Shown here: piece by piece, positions 63,017-64,000 of the stretch
How positions within the stretch are numbered: the first letter of the stretch is position 1
How the letters are laid out: every line of letters starts with the position of its first letter
Source of the DNA: Vicingaceae bacterium
GTDB lineage: Bacteria; Bacteroidota; Bacteroidia; Flavobacteriales_E; Vicingaceae
Reading direction: 5' to 3'
NCBI GenBank assembly: GCA_026003395.1
Contig: BPHE01000003.1
Location: 190,549-254,548, forward strand
Length of the DNA stretch: 64,000 nt
Position numbers and translations under genes: made by a program
Notes under the pieces: generated by a model
The model's input: the letters and a program-made list of their open reading frames with translations, nothing else
Told to the model about the DNA's origin: nothing
The model's database searches: none

Positions 63017-63800
63017 AAATATTTTCGTTTTTTAATATATTTTCTTCAATTTTTGTATAATCTGAAAGTATCAATGCTTTGTCCTTTTTAACACATACAT
63101 CATGTTCATAATGTGCAGATAAGCTTCCGTCAGCAGTGGCAATGGTCCATCCGTCGCTCAATTGTTTTACTTTTTTGCTTCCAAAATTAACCATCGGTTC
63201 TATAGCTATCACCATTCCTTCACATAATTTAACTCCGTGACCTCTCTTTCCATAATTAGGCACTTCCGGTTCTTCATGTAAATTTTTTCCAAGTCCATGA
63301 CCGACCAATTCACGCACAACCGAAAACCCATTGGATTCTGCATGTGATTGAATGGCGTAACCTATATCTCCTATTCTTTTCCCTTCAACGGCTTGTTCGA
63401 TCCCTTTGTAGAGCGCTTCTTTGGTTACCTTCATTAATTTTTGGGCTTCATCACTCACATTTCCGATAGCAAACGTGTATGCCACATCACCATGAAATCC
63501 ATTCAAAAAAACACCACAATCTATCGATACTATATCACCTTCCTTTAATGGCTCTTTTGAAGGAAACCCATGCACAACCTTGTCATTCACAGAAGTACAT
63601 AAAGTGAATGGATATCCATGATAACCTTTGAATGAAGGTACGCCTCCATGGTCGCGTATAAACTTTTCGGCTAATTTGTCAAGTTCAAGGGTAGTTATGC
63701 CAGGTTTCAACAAACTTGCCAAATAAGCCAACGTTTCGCAAACAAGTAAAGAACTTTTTTTTATTAATTCTATCTCTTCTTCTGTCTTAATGTAAATCAC
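63009..63800 (-). CDS. map: Methionine aminopeptidase, type I
   Basis: Removes N-terminal Met from nascent proteins. Metal ligands and substrate region: [63 protein letters not shown] and [12 protein letters not shown] start at the GTG at 63800, giving (M)[16 protein letters not shown], the family's usual start; a TTG at 63806 would add two residues. No ATG is available. About 263 residues. Sits between secY and infA as in other Bacteroidota. Confidence 0.93.
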   Translation of the reverse strand: MIYIKTEEEIELIKKSSLLVCETLAYLASLLKPGITTLELDKLAEKFIRDHGGVPSFKGYHGYPFTLCTSVNDKVVHGFPSKEPLKEGDIVSIDCGVFLNGFHGDVAYTFAIGNVSDEAQKLMKVTKEALYKGIEQAVEGKRIGDIGYAIQSHAESNGFSVVRELVGHGLGKNLHEEPEVPNYGKRGHGVKLCEGMVIAIEPMVNFGSKKVKQLSDGWTIATADGSLSAHYEHDVCVKKDKALILSDYTKIEENILKNENIYG

Positions 63801-63818
63801 CTGCAAACAATATTTTAT

Positions 63819-64000
63819 CTACACAGGAACTCCCATTCCGGTTGAGGTTCTTCCTTTTATTCTTCCGGACTTCATCAAACCATCATAATGCCTCATCAAC
63901 AGGTAACTTTCTATTTGTTGCAAAGTATCCAACAACACTCCAACAAGTATAAGAAGCGATGTTCCACCATAAAACTGTGCAAACTGCATATTCACCCCCA
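63819..64000 (-). CDS. secY: Preprotein translocase subunit SecY (C-terminal end only)
   Basis: The window holds the last ~60 codons: [46 protein letters not shown]... and stop TAG (63819-63821), typical of the final transmembrane helix and C-tail of SecY. The remainder is outside. It is the channel subunit for protein export. The gap to map is 18 bases. Confidence 0.95.
   Translation of the reverse strand, partial: GVNMQFAQFYGGTSLLILVGVLLDTLQQIESYLLMRHYDGLMKSGRIKGRTSTGMGVPV

Overview
The window is a piece of a Bacteroidota chromosome. The evidence is the AT-rich base composition, promoters of the TTTG / TAnnTTTG type, a Por (type IX) C-terminal sorting domain, an RprX/RprY-like two-component pair, the SUF operon layout with DUF2480 and DUF59 proteins, and the order secY-map-infA-rpmJ-rpsM-rpsK-rpsD-rpoA-rplQ-carA-eno-gltA. 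Finer placement is not possible from the sequence alone. No tRNA, rRNA or CRISPR array was seen.

Region 1 (1-27572) is mostly core genome. fmt (cut by the window edge), a MATE exporter and an RlmI-like rRNA methyltransferase run leftward, divergent from tyrS, an LTA-synthase-like sulfatase, murQ and an FKBP isomerase. An operon follows: uvrA, a histidine kinase, an OmpR-type regulator and an AddB-like PD-(D/E)XK nuclease. The nuclease gene is frameshifted and carries an almost perfect 471-bp in-frame tandem duplication. Next come a secreted S51/cyanophycinase-like peptidase flanked by two decayed related sequences, and two membrane glycosyltransferases. The SUF iron-sulfur operon (sufA-like, sufB, sufC, sufD, sufS, sufE, sufT-like DUF59, DUF2480) reads leftward; sufD is split by a single extra base.

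Region 2 (about 27570-54356) is an accessory island between the SUF operon and dapA. It starts with a decayed IS5-type transposase, a methyltransferase gene whose end lies inside an attC-like hairpin, and a GNAT gene cut off by an IS. Two same-orientation IS1634-family copies (29916-31880 and 51993-53954), each with perfect 18-bp inverted ends, bracket about 20 kb. Inside are a lone PD-(D/E)XK protein, an intact IS4 element with a 9-bp target duplication, an IS30 element, and a tightly packed metal-efflux operon of about 16 kb. That operon encodes an HMA/DUF3347 protein, a CPH-type (P1B-3) copper ATPase, a metal-binding lipoprotein, a CusA/CzcA RND pump in three ORFs, a P2-type cation ATPase, an ATP-cone/Mrr-like nuclease, a beta-CASP metallo-hydrolase, a small AAA NTPase, a TolC-like channel and two CusB-like adaptors. 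Four of its proteins carry the same Cys-rich heavy-metal-binding motif. The outer flanks of the two IS1634 copies are fragments of two different genes (GNAT on the left, FkbM methyltransferase on the right), which points to IS-mediated rearrangement.

Region 3 (54357-64000) is core genome again, all leftward: a small membrane protein with dapA; gltA, eno and carA; then rplQ-rpoA-rpsD-rpsK-rpsM-rpmJ-infA-map and the C-terminal end of secY.

The most unusual item is the nuclease / beta-CASP hydrolase / AAA NTPase trio embedded, with translation-coupled spacing, inside a metal-efflux operon. Next are the three-piece RND pump and the in-frame fusion of an IS30 transposase with a metal-binding secreted protein.
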